A DNA stretch of 64,000 bases from Mytilisepta virgata (Eukaryota; Mollusca; Bivalvia; Mytilida; Mytilidae). The translations under genes and the position numbers were made by a program. Numbering within the stretch: the first letter of the stretch is position 1; every line of letters starts with the position of its first letter. The stretch covers positions 32,318,150 through 32,382,149 of the forward strand of contig CM051514.1 in the NCBI GenBank assembly GCA_028015205.1, read 5' to 3'. This document shows, piece after piece, positions 13,383 through 23,900 of the stretch. The notes under the pieces are model-generated. The model made no database searches. It had not been told where the DNA came from and worked only from the letters and a program-made list of their open reading frames with translations.

Positions 13383-14662
13383 TGAAGTCTCTGAGACCCC
13401 TTACGGCAACTCCGCCTAGCATACAAAGCATGGCGATTATAACGTTACGCCACGGTGACAACTGGCGTATATAAACTTAATTATTACACTCCTTTTTTGT
13501 TTTCAAAACAATTTTGAATATAAATACCAAGACTTTTAAGAAGTTCTAAGTTTTCATTTGTCAAAGGCCATTTGAATTTTGCTTTATCTTCTAGTTTTAT
13601 AAAATTTTCATACGTAAATTCTATTGATTTAAAAAAAAACTTCCCTCTAAAACTATCATAAAGATTACAGCTAACAATATAATATTGTTCATCTTCAATT
13701 TTATTACAACAATATTTGCAAAACCTCAGTGATCTATCAATGTGTTGCTACTGTATCTATCAGTTTCAATTTTCAGTGCATTTGGACTAATTCTAAGTTT
13801 GCAAATGGCTTGCCTATATTTAAAATCCTTTACATCTAAGTATTTCTCTCTTCCAAAGTTTTGTTTCAAAGAAAAAGATGTCAAAAAGTTTGATTACAGT
13901 AAAAGTGGGTTGTGATATATCTCTGCAAAAGTTTATTTGTTACAGATGCAAACTGTAATGCAATGGAAACTGAAAATTGTAAGAATTTTTGTTTACAAAT
14001 AAATGTGGAGTGAGGGTATAGCTGTCGTTCCGACAGCCCCTAACTCCAGTTATGTTTATTTCAAGAATCCAAAAATGTGATTTGCTGTTTTATTATTGCC
14101 TTTGTTTGTTTATTTAATTCTTTTTTTGCACACGATTATAGCTGCAAAATTCTCTCTGAACAAATTCCCAATTGCGTTAATAGCCAATATTACTTCAGAA
14201 CAAATTTTCATCACTACTTGTGTGTGATTAAATGGGACAATACACACGCATGAAACGGGAAATATTTCATCGAATAACATTCCCCAAATTTTAAAATGAC
14301 TTAGCATTTTGCAAACAATTAACTATAACCAAATGTTATGAATAGGGAAGATAAGAGGACGTAACCTCAGTGCGTTTCCATTGTAGCAGAAAATTGCCTA
14401 AGGGCTACCAATACCAAACTCGATTGCAAAATGAAACTTCAAAACAATACAAGCAAATATAATTTTAATTCAAATTAACAGCCGTACTGAAACCATTTTG
14501 TATTTGAAGTAATCACGTACACGTCGCAAATGAGTATAGTGTACTTGTACAATTTTCAGGCCATTTAAAAGCATTGGTTATGCAAAAAATAAAACAGTAA
14601 AAATCAAACTTACCAATGGAACACAGAAAATTAATTACTATAATGTACGACATCTGCCCCAT
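32..14662 (-). CDS. Gene A: single-Ig-domain type I membrane protein (5 exons)
   Basis: Join on the minus strand: 14662-14614, 10592-10257, 1861-1739, 487-435, 124-32; 654 bp, 217 residues plus stop. Each intron starts GT and ends AG and all exon phases fit without adjustment. Domains in order: signal peptide (residues 1-17), one Ig-like domain (about 18-125), transmembrane helix (about 138-156, ICWSVVGIFVICIMMVFVY), then a cytoplasmic tail of about 60 residues, basic near the membrane and acidic towards the end. The Ig domain has an F-strand type GSWKC and a CLICK B-strand; further cysteines may form an extra bridge. NIT, NET and NGS are N-glycosylation sequons. The product should be a surface receptor or adhesion molecule. 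It resembles lineage-specific Ig receptors of bivalves, but I do not recognise a named family. Introns hold Penelope-type, LINE and other repeats. No classical ITIM is seen. The chain of five phase-matched exons makes the gene model fairly sure; function is open. Confidence 0.72.
435..487 (-). CDS. Gene A exon 4, juxtamembrane tail
   Basis: 53 bp, acceptor TTCTTAG, donor GTAAGT. It encodes WCRKHKQGNESVGFMYN, a basic segment with one tyrosine (FMYNQN across the next junction). It enters in phase 1 and leaves in phase 0, matching the phase-0 start of exon 5. The 310 bp intron after it contains an open minus-strand frame (208-411) that I judge to be chance. Confidence 0.62.
872..940. repeat. Perfect 17 bp inverted repeat
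   Basis: Arms 872-888 (acaactatttgtatcac) and 924-940 are exact reverse complements with a 35 bp spacer. It lies in intron 3/4 sequence of gene A. It may be a small foldback element; no other feature was recognised between 488 and 1738. Confidence 0.6.
1739..1861 (-). CDS. Gene A exon 3, transmembrane segment
   Basis: 123 bp, acceptor TTTAG, donor GTAAAA. It encodes DKKTGKRE, then a hydrophobic stretch of about 19 residues, then YTQRSKLHLSKIS. Positive charges on the C-terminal side agree with a type I orientation. Phase 1 at both ends fits exon 2 upstream and exon 4 downstream. Confidence 0.7.
2061..3679. mobile_element. Putative DNA transposon with subterminal repeats
   Basis: The ends form an imperfect terminal inverted repeat: TGGTTGAGCGTG at 2061 and its near complement CACGTTCAACCA ending at 3679. 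Inside each end (2083-2180 and 3540-3660) are several degenerate copies of CACGATTCACACGTTACACG, an arrangement typical of transposase-binding subterminal repeats. The interior is very AT-rich with no coding frame, so it would be non-autonomous. No target-site duplication is evident. Confidence 0.4.
4869..5222 (+). pseudogene. RT fingers fragment of Penelope-type copy 1
   Basis: An open piece of 117 codons with KYVVAPADKDPNNIVFVCK and YWIPKLHKNP, the conserved fingers blocks of this reverse transcriptase group. It runs into a stop at 5222 and is separated by frame changes from the palm piece. Confidence 0.68.
5467..5787 (+). pseudogene. RT palm fragment of Penelope-type copy 1
   Basis: An open piece of 106 codons with FQQTIGIPMGTNCAPLLADL and the catalytic YLDD box in FRYLDDVLS, where it meets a stop. 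Both catalytic aspartates of the box are kept. The same block recurs, reversed, at 21041-21334 and as a short fragment at 40990-41060. Confidence 0.75.
6840..7560. repeat. Tandem array, about 158 bp unit, about 4 copies
   Basis: The phrase aaattctaaaacctta recurs at about 6936, 7083, 7241 and 7399, giving a 158 bp period in the later copies. Each unit also repeats gacaatactgta and cacaagctt. The right end (ggcggaagggcggcgata) is a GC-richer boundary, as in related degenerate copies at 23340-23600 and 23950-24090, so this is probably part of a dispersed element. Confidence 0.6.
7600..8160. repeat. Dispersed repeat with about 160-180 bp internal units
   Basis: The phrases agggtcctatgt-aaactatg and tggcagccatcatgg-tgacattctgg-tcatc recur in two or three degenerate units. 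They resemble the internal units of the array at 31466-32860. The open minus-strand frame 7611-7826 is a by-product of this repeat. Confidence 0.5.
8160..8960. other. Intronic sequence, no clear feature
   Basis: A 126-codon minus-strand open frame (8129-8509) has no recognisable domain, and it begins inside the preceding repeat. A short match to the Penelope-type thumb (cgtcacgtttgtcataaa) sits at about 8678. I see nothing else. Confidence 0.35.
8975..9125. repeat. Minisatellite of about 16 bp GTCCGAA units
   Basis: At least seven degenerate units in a row: ggtccgaaatctcatag, gtccgaaggttcattag, tccgagggatcgtag, gtctgacatatcgttag and so on. The complementary unit is found in the opposite orientation at 9876-9955. 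Confidence 0.55.
9876..9955. repeat. Minisatellite, inverted relative to 8975-9125
   Basis: Five units of the type ggactattgggctttc (attgggctttcgg, actattgggctttta, gaccggtgggatttcgg, acaatggaatttcag, actattgggtttcg). They read as the complement of the GTCCGAA units about 0.9 kb to the left. Confidence 0.5.
10257..10592 (-). CDS. Gene A exon 2, Ig-like domain
   Basis: 336 bp, acceptor CTCTTACAG and donor GTATTG. It reads AHDKHSHKVSLTWRKDG... to ...SSSKESE with no stop. Ig hallmarks are Cys in the B-strand region (KLCLICK), an LTI E-strand and the F-strand GSWKCYHG. Four further Cys residues lie between. The exon is symmetric (starts and ends in phase 1), as are the Ig exons at 22417 and, by its borders, the broken one at 37156. 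Confidence 0.72.
10593..13090. other. Gene A intron 1, left part: no feature recognised
   Basis: AT-rich sequence without a plausible exon or clear repeat on either strand. The 86-codon frame at 11986-12246 has no domain, no splice borders and a low-complexity composition. Confidence 0.4.
13100..13205 (-). mobile_element. tRNA-type SINE head
   Basis: Read on the minus strand it has a pol III A box (TGGCCGAGTGGTCTAG, 13194-13179) and a degenerate B box (GTGAGTTTGAGTCCCGCC, 13129-13112), spaced like a tRNA with a long variable arm. The A box is identical to that of the SINE at 47359-47614. The TΨC pairing is poor, so it is not a working tRNA gene. Confidence 0.55.
13339..13381. repeat. (CA)n(TA)n microsatellite
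   Basis: A dinucleotide tract changing from CA to TA repeats. The following 13384-13465 segment resembles another decayed tRNA-type sequence on the minus strand (caccgtggcgtaacg). Confidence 0.8.
13480..13880 (-). pseudogene. LINE reverse transcriptase C-terminal remnant
   Basis: Read on the minus strand, pieces encode FGREKYLDVKDFKYRQAICK, then after a frame change RFCKYCCNKIEDEQYYIVSC, then a tail ending GIYIQN. The Cys-rich block followed by an E-D-E-x-Y and C-x-x-Y pattern is typical of the C-terminus of non-LTR retrotransposon ORF2 proteins. It is frame-broken, so not active. It lies in sense orientation in intron 1 of gene A. Confidence 0.55.
14614..14662 (-). CDS. Gene A exon 1, signal peptide
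   Basis: 49 bp: ATG at 14662 followed by MGQMSYIIVINFLCSI and one base, then a consensus GTAAGT donor. A second in-frame ATG lies four codons in; the first gives a normal 17-residue signal peptide and is preferred. The single leftover base pairs with the two leading bases of exon 2 to make a Val codon. Confidence 0.65.
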
Positions 14663-15840
14663 CGGTCAATGAATGGCCTTCCAATTGTCATTTAAACTGA
14701 AAGTATAATCACAATCAGAAGACTTGTTTAATTATTGCGTAGAAACTATAAGACTTGTCCACCGAACTTACTCTTTGTTTTGTGTAAGTGATTATATTCA
14801 GGACGTGTTGAAATATGTTAAACAATAGACTGTGCTTACCGTATGTGAATTTCCAACTACACAAAACAGAAACACCTTAAATGTATCTGTAAATGAAAAT
14901 TCGGCATTGACCTTAAGCTTTTCTCCCGTGAAAGTAATGAGATAATGTGCGAGATGTTCTGACCTGTTCGTTGAATCACAAATTAAAGTATACAATACTA
15001 TTCTGAATACATGATGTCAATCGATATACATACTCTGAATACTTTAAGTTGAGGTACACAATTACAATACAACGTCAACAATAACATACTTTAACGTGGT
15101 GATAACATACTTTAACGTGGTGTTCAGTGTTGAAAAAGGTAAGTCCGAAATTACAATATACGCATGCAACAAAGTTATTTTTCTAAAGAAAATGTCAGCA
15201 AAACTGATTTTTTTTTATCAAAGATCGATCTTTTAAATGGTTGTCAGTTGTATTTATATATATATCTTAGCATACCCATTCATTGTATCTAAATGTATCA
15301 TCTGAAAGTGTACCACCCTTCGTAAACCAAATTCACTTTAGCTATAGATTTCATTTTTACGTATACAGACATAGACATGTAAAATGTAAGTATTTTTTTC
15401 ATAATTTACACTTCCTACAAAAATTCATAAAAACCAAAGAAGTTTACTTATCTATATCATTACAAAAAATATTATTTAATATTAATCGGTAACTATAGTG
15501 AAGTTTTTTTTTGTGTTTAAAGTTTAAAGTTTATTTTACATATACATAATTTTTTTGTCTTTTACATCATCAACTTATCAGGGGGAAAGGCGATTCATTT
15601 CTCATGTAATAATCATAAAATAATTTGACACCACATAATGCTCATTTTGAAGATATCTGTTTTTGAAATAATGCTAAAAATAAACAATACATAATATTTT
15701 AATTTGAAGTTCTGACGATGTTAGCATGCCATAACGGGCACAAAAAAGGTGTTTTACTGCTCTTAGTCACCTCGTTTTTCTGTGGCCGTGATCAATAATA
15801 GTAAGAATAGTAAGCCATTTAAACATAATCATTTACATTT
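14663..15840. other. Space between divergent genes A and B, left part
   Basis: Holds the presumed promoter and 5' UTR of gene A; no convincing TATA box is seen, although TTTCAGTTT at about 14695 could be an initiator or an acceptor of a 5' UTR intron. A 21 bp direct duplication (ataacatactttaacgtggtg twice) lies at 15081-15122, and a double gtttaaa-tttaaag tract, like the tail of the SINE at 61475, lies at 15517-15535. Confidence 0.4.
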
Positions 15841-15841
15841 C

Positions 15842-16194
15842 AGGCCACATCAAATTGATTTTAGTTCTTTGGATGCCAAAAATAGGTGCGAGCGAGCGAA
15901 ATTTTAATTCTAATTTTTTTCCCTTGAGGACTAGTTTTTTTTTCAGGCGAAGATCAAATTTACGTGCACTATACATTTGTTGACTAAAATATTACAAAAA
16001 TTGGAAAAAAAATCTTATGAGCGGGCGAACAATTTTTATTTTTAATTTCTTGGAAAAAAAAGAAGAATGTAGGGCGAATTTCCAGCATTTTTGCAAAATG
16101 AAGCGATAATAGTTTTTGTTGTTAAAATTTACATTGTCGAAAAATTGGAGCGGCGAAATCCAAAGAACTAATCTGATGAATTTGATGTGGCCTT
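15842..16194. mobile_element. MITE with GGCCACATCAAATT ends
   Basis: The ends are perfect inverted repeats over 15 bp (aggccacatcaaatt at 15842-15856 and its complement at 16180-16194). They continue imperfectly through agttctttggat. The 353 bp element has no coding potential. The GGCC-type ends suggest a hAT or related transposase, but no target-site duplication is obvious. Confidence 0.65.
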
Positions 16195-16959
16195 ATTGGT
16201 ATTTTTTTTAATTCTCGTTATTGTTGTTTTTATCTTTATTAATATTTTGTGCTAACAGCCTCATTGTCTCTTGGTATTGTGCTTCATCAGCCCGGCCAGG
16301 TCAAACCAAAGACATTAGAACTGGTATTTGTGGCTTCTAGGAGTAAGACAAAAGGACTGGCCGGCTCGGTGTCAGTATAATGTGTTCGAGTGGGGTGATG
16401 TGTCTTCTTATGAACCGTTACCTCGTGAGCTTTTCACGTTAACATCCGGCTCAGTGTAGGTCTAGTACAAAGCAGGGATCATATTTATTCTCATATCAAC
16501 ATTTGCACGCCCTGATATGCATCTAATGGTTGTCGATGGGAGTTCGAAAATGAATAACATGTCAATAATCAACATTTCAATTCCATTCGGGAACATTTAA
16601 TTCTATAATCAGCACCTCTGTAAATACAATAAAAGAATGGGTAATCTGTTAGTTGAATCTTTATGATTTGTATATGCTACTTTTTTCAGGATCTCCCTAT
16701 ATCTCGTAATATCTAGCGGTGTAATTGTGTATTGCAGTAAGTACATCTTTATAAATTTTTGGAAGTCTTGGAAAAAAACGCGAAACTTGAAGATTTAATA
16801 TGTTTTTCGCGATTTTATCATAACTGACGCATCATACAAGGCTAATGTTTATTGTATGGTTGAATCTATCATAGTATGAATTATTATACCTCAGTACGTT
16901 TTTACTATGTAAAACTTTATTCGCTAAAGTAACCGTTCCATCGCTTTTCGAGTTGGAAG

Positions 16960-17009
16960 AACTATTGCCCGGGGTAATAGGTTTTTAACTATTACCCCGG
17001 GCAATAGTT
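16960..17009. repeat. Perfect 21 bp hairpin
   Basis: Arms 16960-16980 (aactattgcccggggtaatag) and 16989-17009 are exact complements around an 8 bp loop. A second, imperfect hairpin (arms about 17211-17225 and 17268-17282, centred near 17245) follows within 250 bp, so both may belong to one foldback element. Confidence 0.65.
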
Positions 17010-17832
17010 GTTTTCGCAGACAAATTTTATTTTATTACGATAGTGGGAGTGTTTTGGATGTATCGTCATGATAGAGTACGTGTCAGTAAGATGTTAATGA
17101 TTTCGATTTTGTCCATTACTGTAAGTAAACACAGGTTTTTCGACATTTCGGAGAAATTTGAATGCAATTGTCGGTATAATAAAACAGTTATTAAACAGCT
17201 GTTTCGGAATATAACAATTTTATTAGTTCCCTGACATACTGACTACTAGTATGTCAATGTTTCGGGATTAATAAAATTGCTATATCTCTCAACACTGTTC
17301 AGTTATTGTATACTGTATTTGTTACTATATCGTTTCGAGGTATTTTTTCATGTTTACTTCTTTATATATAAACATTGAGAGACGTTTCCTTTTTGCCACA
17401 TTTTTTGTAAAATGTAATGTTCAGTAGTTGATTTTAAATATAGTACCTGAGTATTTTATATATGGAAAGAAAAGCTGACCTTAAATTTGAAATTATGTGT
17501 AATTCTGAAAACATTCCTCTTCTGTCCAATGACTTGAAGACTTTAAATTCATACTGGCCTCTCACGATTACTGCAAATTTTTATTGATCTCTATAACAAG
17601 ATATCAATAAACCCGTTCTGGGTGAGTTATTTCAGACTTTTTCGTTTAGTAGAGCGACAGTATCTGACCTGCGTCTTTGAGAGCATAATATAATTTTATA
17701 ATTAAAACGAGCACAGTTTGATCCTGAAATCTAGACTATTGCAAGCGGGGACTTGTTGATACTCGTACTGTATTGGTCTTTATAGTGTGTTCTATACACC
17801 AAGGTGTCAGAGTAGATTGTGGGTTGGGTATC

Positions 17833-17866
17833 TATAAAACCGGTTAAAACTATCACTGTTCAGTGT
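17833..17866 (+). promoter_or_regulatory. TATA box and initiator of gene B
   Basis: TATAAAA at 17833-17839 is followed by TTCAGTG at 17859-17865; the A at 17862 lies 29 bp from the first T of the box, the normal core promoter spacing. The predicted 5' UTR is about 50 nt, ending at the ATG at 17911. Confidence 0.5.
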
Positions 17867-17910
17867 TGCTATACAGTCAGACGATACTAACTCTCTGTTG
17901 TGTTGTGTTA

Positions 17911-17965
17911 ATGTTTGTGTTTTATACTCTTTTATGTTGTTTTTTGTCTTTGTTCTGTCAGTTTG
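17911..17965 (+). CDS. Gene B exon 1, signal peptide
   Basis: 55 bp: ATG, 17 mostly hydrophobic codons and one leftover base, followed by GTAGCT. The good core promoter just upstream supports it; the donor is not optimal. If wrong, the true first exon lies elsewhere upstream of 22417. Confidence 0.42.
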
Positions 17966-20900
17966 GTAGCTCTGATTGATTGTTATGTTATTGTTGACGT
18001 TTCCAATTGTCCATTTTGTTGTTTACTGGAGTTTTACATATAACCTAAGTAATACTAACAACTCCAAAAGATGATTGAGGACCTCATTTTTTATAACAGA
18101 TCATTGTGGTCCTAGATGAAACACACGAGGATACATATTAGATTTCGTCCTACACTTAGGACATCCAAATAGGTATCTTAGGATGGTCATAAACTTGATC
18201 ATGAATGAACAAATGGCTGTAATGTTTTTTCTTTTCTCCCCAAAAAGAGTTCATTTAAAAACATTTGTTTATAAAGTTCAGTCCAAACAAAAAATAAAAA
18301 GAATTCGGTGAATTGTTTTAACTATTTTTTGTTCAATTTTAACTTTATAAACATCAAAAGATTTTCACATACCATTTAACAATTTAAACAATTGCTTCAC
18401 TTTGAAATCGTTAAAATAACTGACGTTTTGAACTCGTGGAATTCGTCTCGCTTCAATCTTATAGTTGTTTTTTCATTTGTTTATTTTTAATATTTTATAA
18501 TAAATGGGATTGTTAATATAATAACTTTGATGGGTATCGTCTTTGCGAAGTTATATATGAGGTTTTAATGAAGCAATTAATTAATTAACAATACTAAATA
18601 TTATCTTCTTTGTTTATATATTGTTGAAATCGTGTTACGACTGCATATATGATGTAGAATTCAATCTTTTTCATTTTTATACAACTTACATCAAGGGCCT
18701 AATCTTGCCGGCAAAATGACAATTTAAGTCGCCAAAGAATTTTCAAAATCGCTAAATCTCGCCGGCCTATTCATTTCTTGGCGAAGTGAAGTCGCTATCG
18801 AAATATCAGTAAATGGGAGATAACTCGTGAAATTTTTAGCACAGGTAAATTTTTGAAACAAAATGGCGACCATCAAGAATCGGAATTTTGAAGTGGCCCT
18901 CGACTTATATTGTCAATGTTTGATTGAAATAAATACAACGGCGACTTTAAACCTATTTGAATTTTATATTCAAAACTATTTAAGGGAAATCGAAATATCG
19001 TTTCCTTCGTTTGTTATGAATTGAAGATGCATGGCGTCAGGACGATGTTGCGTAATCAAAAAGTCAACTAATTTTATATTTTTATATGATCAGCTGATTG
19101 TTGTTTTGTTTTACAGTTAGGATTACAAGGAAACACCATGATGAAAGATAATTAGCCGTTAATAGGTTAATTATGTGATTGAAAGTTGGCTTGGGTGACA
19201 TTGAGTATGAGAATCTCGAGTTAAAATTGCCAACTTATCCTTTGATAATAAAATATATTGGTAAACTGTGAAAATTAAATTACTCAGGTACTCAAAATTA
19301 GTAGATCAAAAGAAAATCAAATTGTATATAACTGTCCTAATTTTTTTTATAGTTTATCAAATTCAAAATTCTGTTAACACTGATAACATAATGAAATTAA
19401 ACTGCTTTTGGCAATATTATGTCTTTGGCTATAACTGGTTAGGGGTTCAATCCCCAAAACAAAATCAGTCTCAATCACCAAAATCAAACTTAAAAAGAAA
19501 AAAATACAGATGAGACTGATCAAAATGTTAAGCCAAAGAAGTTTTGTAAAGTTATGAGCCAAGATTGCTTTGATTGGTATAAGGAAGACCCAAAAGGTCT
19601 TTGGCACTGTTAAATTTGTCGTGCCGCTAAAAAAAGGCAATGCCTATGCTCTTGGCCATTCAGTTTCTGCTAAGACAACAAATCACCAGAGACATACTAG
19701 GAGTAAGTTTTCTGCATCTATAAAGTAATAAAATATATGATTTGAATCTACTTTTATTTATATATATGCCATTGAAAACAGACACACAGAAAAAGCGCAA
19801 CCGAAACGGTGAATTAAAGTCCACTTCTCCAGAAAAATTACCACTTCTCCCTAATCCATCCTGGAAGGAGAAGTCACTTCTCCCTCTTCAAAATCCTAGA
19901 TTAGGCCCTTGATTCAACGCTTAAGACATCGTTAGAACATCCTAACTTGAGATAATCCTAATATTGGTCTTAGGACCAATTTTAGGACAGTCTCGTTAAA
20001 CAGGTCCCTAGCCACAAACTTGAGCAAAATCACATTATTATGTAAATCATCCCCATATATAACGGCGATACACAAACATCAGCAGATACGTAACGTCAAG
20101 AAATACCAAAGGGATATTCGAAGGAGAGGAAAATCGAAAACAACTGAAAAACTCCGGAGAACAACGAAGACATGACCAAAACAATACACATAAAAACTAA
20201 AAACATGTGGACAACATGGACCCAACGTGATGACGTCCATAAAACTTTTAATAAAGATGACTGCAACTTAGGAGCAACATACCCATGTCTGAGCAACTTT
20301 TCTGTCAGGAGCCGGGCTCTGTCCAGGAAGTAAATGTATATGTCACAAGCTCTGGAATAACGTATGAATTGTGAATATATACTCCATACGTCAGCGCTTC
20401 TGGAATGTTGCCGCTCAAAAATAGGAAGTTGACGATTCGAAAGTAAAAGTTATTTCGTTTGTCATAAAGGTCTGTATTCAGCGTTCATCTGGTGTCAATG
20501 TCGAGGTGAAGGTCAAGATAAGATGCAGACTTGGCAATGTCTGTGGAATCCTGAATTTTGAGCTTACTGGGATAGATGAGATGTAAGAAATTCCCAAAAC
20601 GTGAATTGTTGAGTGGTCAAACATCGTTTATGTAGCGGAAGTTGAAATTAAAGGTACTGGTACTAGTAACACCATTTTCATCTTAAACGGCCATTTCAGT
20701 CTTGTTTAATCTAGGCTTTCTTGATTTTTAGTATTTCTGAGATTTCACACAAAATCAAGATAACAAGACCAAAACAAGATATTATGCCTTGCAGTCAATC
20801 ACGAACAGTTCATAAGTTAAGAATGAATTATTCAATGTTTAACAATACCTGTGCTGAACTGATCTAAATTGGTCTTCACCGATCTTGATTGACTGCAAGG

Positions 20901-23900
20901 CAAGATGTCTTGATTTGAACTTGTTATCTTTACTTTGTTGAAAAATATAGACATGCCGAAAAACAAGACTAAATAAGAATAAACAAGACCGGATGGCCAT
21001 ATAAGATCAAAATTGAGTTACTAATGGGTCTAACTTCTGTTTAAAGAAGCCCGTCAAGGAAATCTGTCTCATATGTGTAAAGAAACAAGTCTGCCAGGAG
21101 TGGCGCACAATTAGTGCCCACAGGAATGCCAATAGGCTGTTGGAAAACACATTCACCAAATTGAACAAGTATGTTGTTGATCAAAAAATCAATCATCAGA
21201 ACAATTTCGTCCTCCGTATATTTGGATTTAGAGTGGTTTTTAACGAAGTATGATTTATCTCTACCAATGACAAGGTATGTGTATCTGATGTTGCCATTTT
21301 TATTTAAAAAGCATCGATGAATTAGATTTTTCAACTTCTCCTTCAGTTGTGAATGAGGAATGGTGGTATAGAGGGTAGAGAAATCAAACGTTCTTATGTT
21401 GTTACAGACTGGAATGGATGGAGATCGTAAAATATCCTTTAAGTTTGGAGATCGTTATATCCACATTTGATTGATACCACTTCTTGAATAGCGAAGTACT
21501 GTCAACAACCATGAATCCAGAGAAAAATACCAAACAAGATTGTGGAAGCATGAGAATAAACAAAACGACATAAAGAGGACAAATAGTGGATCAATTATAT
21601 AGAGTATTTCTTTCATCAGTCCTGCAAAGTTTCAAAACATGTCATAGAGGAGACTAGTTTTGAAAATTGGCAAAAAAGTCATCACGTTTGTCATAAAGTT
21701 TTGTCTTCAGATGTCCCTCATTGTCTATTTCGAGAAACAAATCCAAATATGAAACGGATTTTGATGTATCTGTAAACACCACCAAAACGATGAGCAACAA
21801 ATACCACACCAATTAACTAGGGGTGAACTCTTTTAATCCTGATACATAACCCGTTCGAACCTTCTTTAAGACACTCGCCATGATTCTCATGTCAAATAAT
21901 AATTTCATTTTTGGTAATACAGAATCATCGAGCCAACGAAAAATGAAAGAAATAATATTTTACCTGGGATATTGGTGTACTATAACGAACTACAAGTTTT
22001 TAACGACAGTCGAACTTCAACCCGGGAACAAATACCCTTGTTTAAAAGTCAAACGTATTATAACAGTGAAATATTTGGGGACTTTAAACATCATACGCAG
22101 TGTTAGAGGAATGCTGCTACAGATGAACGGGAAGTTGAAATTTGGAAAAATGAGCAAATTGACAATAGCGGATTTGTTTTATCATTCAAGAGTAACGACC
22201 AAAAAGTGATTGATCTTCAGTTATCACCAGAAAATATAAGTCTATCGTAAATCCCCAATTCCCGACAGAGGTATTTACGGTTTGGCAGATGAAATTGTAG
22301 GCCCCGTCATTTATCACACAACGATGGATAGCTTCTAATCTAATTATTATAGAAAAGAATGAATTACGAATAATTTTATAAAAATTTTTATTTAGATAAT
22401 GAAATTATTATTACAGATGCCCATAAGATAATATTTGCAGGACATAGCAGTTTAAAGAGTAAATTTAACTGTACAATGTCGAAAACGCCGCTTTCAACTA
22501 CTGTTGATTTTCTTATCGGTGACATAACGATGGATAGTATCAGGCTTTACGATGGTAAATGCTACAAAACAGAGACATTGGGCAATAAGACTTGCACACC
22601 GGAGCAATGCCAGTGCTCGTCAGATGGTCTTCACTACTTTTGGAGTTACGAAGATGCTATTGCAAAAATGGTTACATGTAAAGCTAAATTTGATGACATG
22701 TGTTTTGCAAACGCTACACTAGATTTTTCAGTCTCAAGTAAGTTTGCAAATTGTAATTAGATTTAATAGTTGTATGTTAAGACGATGCGAGATATTTACA
22801 TTAGAAAATAACACTCTACCAAACGACAGTCAAGCACTTTTATTGTTTTATCATGTTTAAATTATCATAGGTTATTGGAAATATGAATCCTCAAGTTTTG
22901 GCTTTACCCCTTTGATCATTTTTGATTTTTTAATTGCCTTTCAATATTTTGGATTGTTTTTTTGGTTTTCAACATTTTAGGCTTTGAGCACAACTGATAA
23001 GTCGCTAATCGACCAAATGTGCACATCTTGTGCATCAAAATTGGTATTAAGAATTTTATCAAATGGACTTATCTTTATTTAATTTATCATATGAACACTT
23101 TAGTTTTACTAAATCATATGAGGTGTACGAATACTGTGTTGACAGATATTAAGGCCAATTTATTTAGACTACCACTGATTAATCCTTGCAAAGGGTCATA
23201 TACGGACTCATCCGAATAAATCAGTGACTTCACTTTCCGCCGAGAGTACACTGTGATAGCAATTTCCCTATATGGAGCATCTAATTTCAAGTCTCGATTC
23301 CAAACAAACCTGGTTGTATATTTGTACAACATGCACAGAATCTTAAACTTACAATTTTTCAAATTTGCCCCTGTAAGACAAAAGTTTTAAATCGAAATTC
23401 TAAAACTTTATATAAATATAATGAAGAGCAATACTATATAGAAATAAAATTCATGAAATTTATGGAGTTTATCACACTAGTTTTACTTCACAATATGCGA
23501 AGATCGTCTCTTTTGAAAATCAGAATTCTGAAACCTTAGTGCATATCTAATACTATAGAGAAATAAAATGTAATATAAATTAAAAAGATTTTTATATCAT
23601 TTCATCAGCTAGAATTCATTATTATATGAATATATTTTTTTTTTATTTTCTGAGTGGCTGAGAAATGTCTGAAAGGTCTTGAGTTCTCATGACAGTATCT
23701 AAAATTAGTGCAAGAATTTCGCTTGCACGGTTTGGGACTACAAATAGATCCTAAAATAGATGTGATATGACCGATTTGTTCTTAAAATAGAAAATGAAAG
23801 TGCAACTTTCCCATTCATGTAATAAAACAATTACTGACTGTAATAGGCCGCTATCAGGATTAATCAACCCTTGAAAATGTATATTCACCTCGCCTAACGG

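Noticed and set aside
17043..17234. Short frame with MLMISILSIT before a GTAAGT, as an alternative signal peptide exon for gene B
   Set aside because: It would leave phase 0, but the Ig exon at 22417 needs one carried base; joining them gives an immediate stop.
21880..22209. 109-codon plus-strand frame just upstream of gene B exon 2
   Set aside because: No domain, signal peptide or splice border in a matching phase. It lies within the intron.
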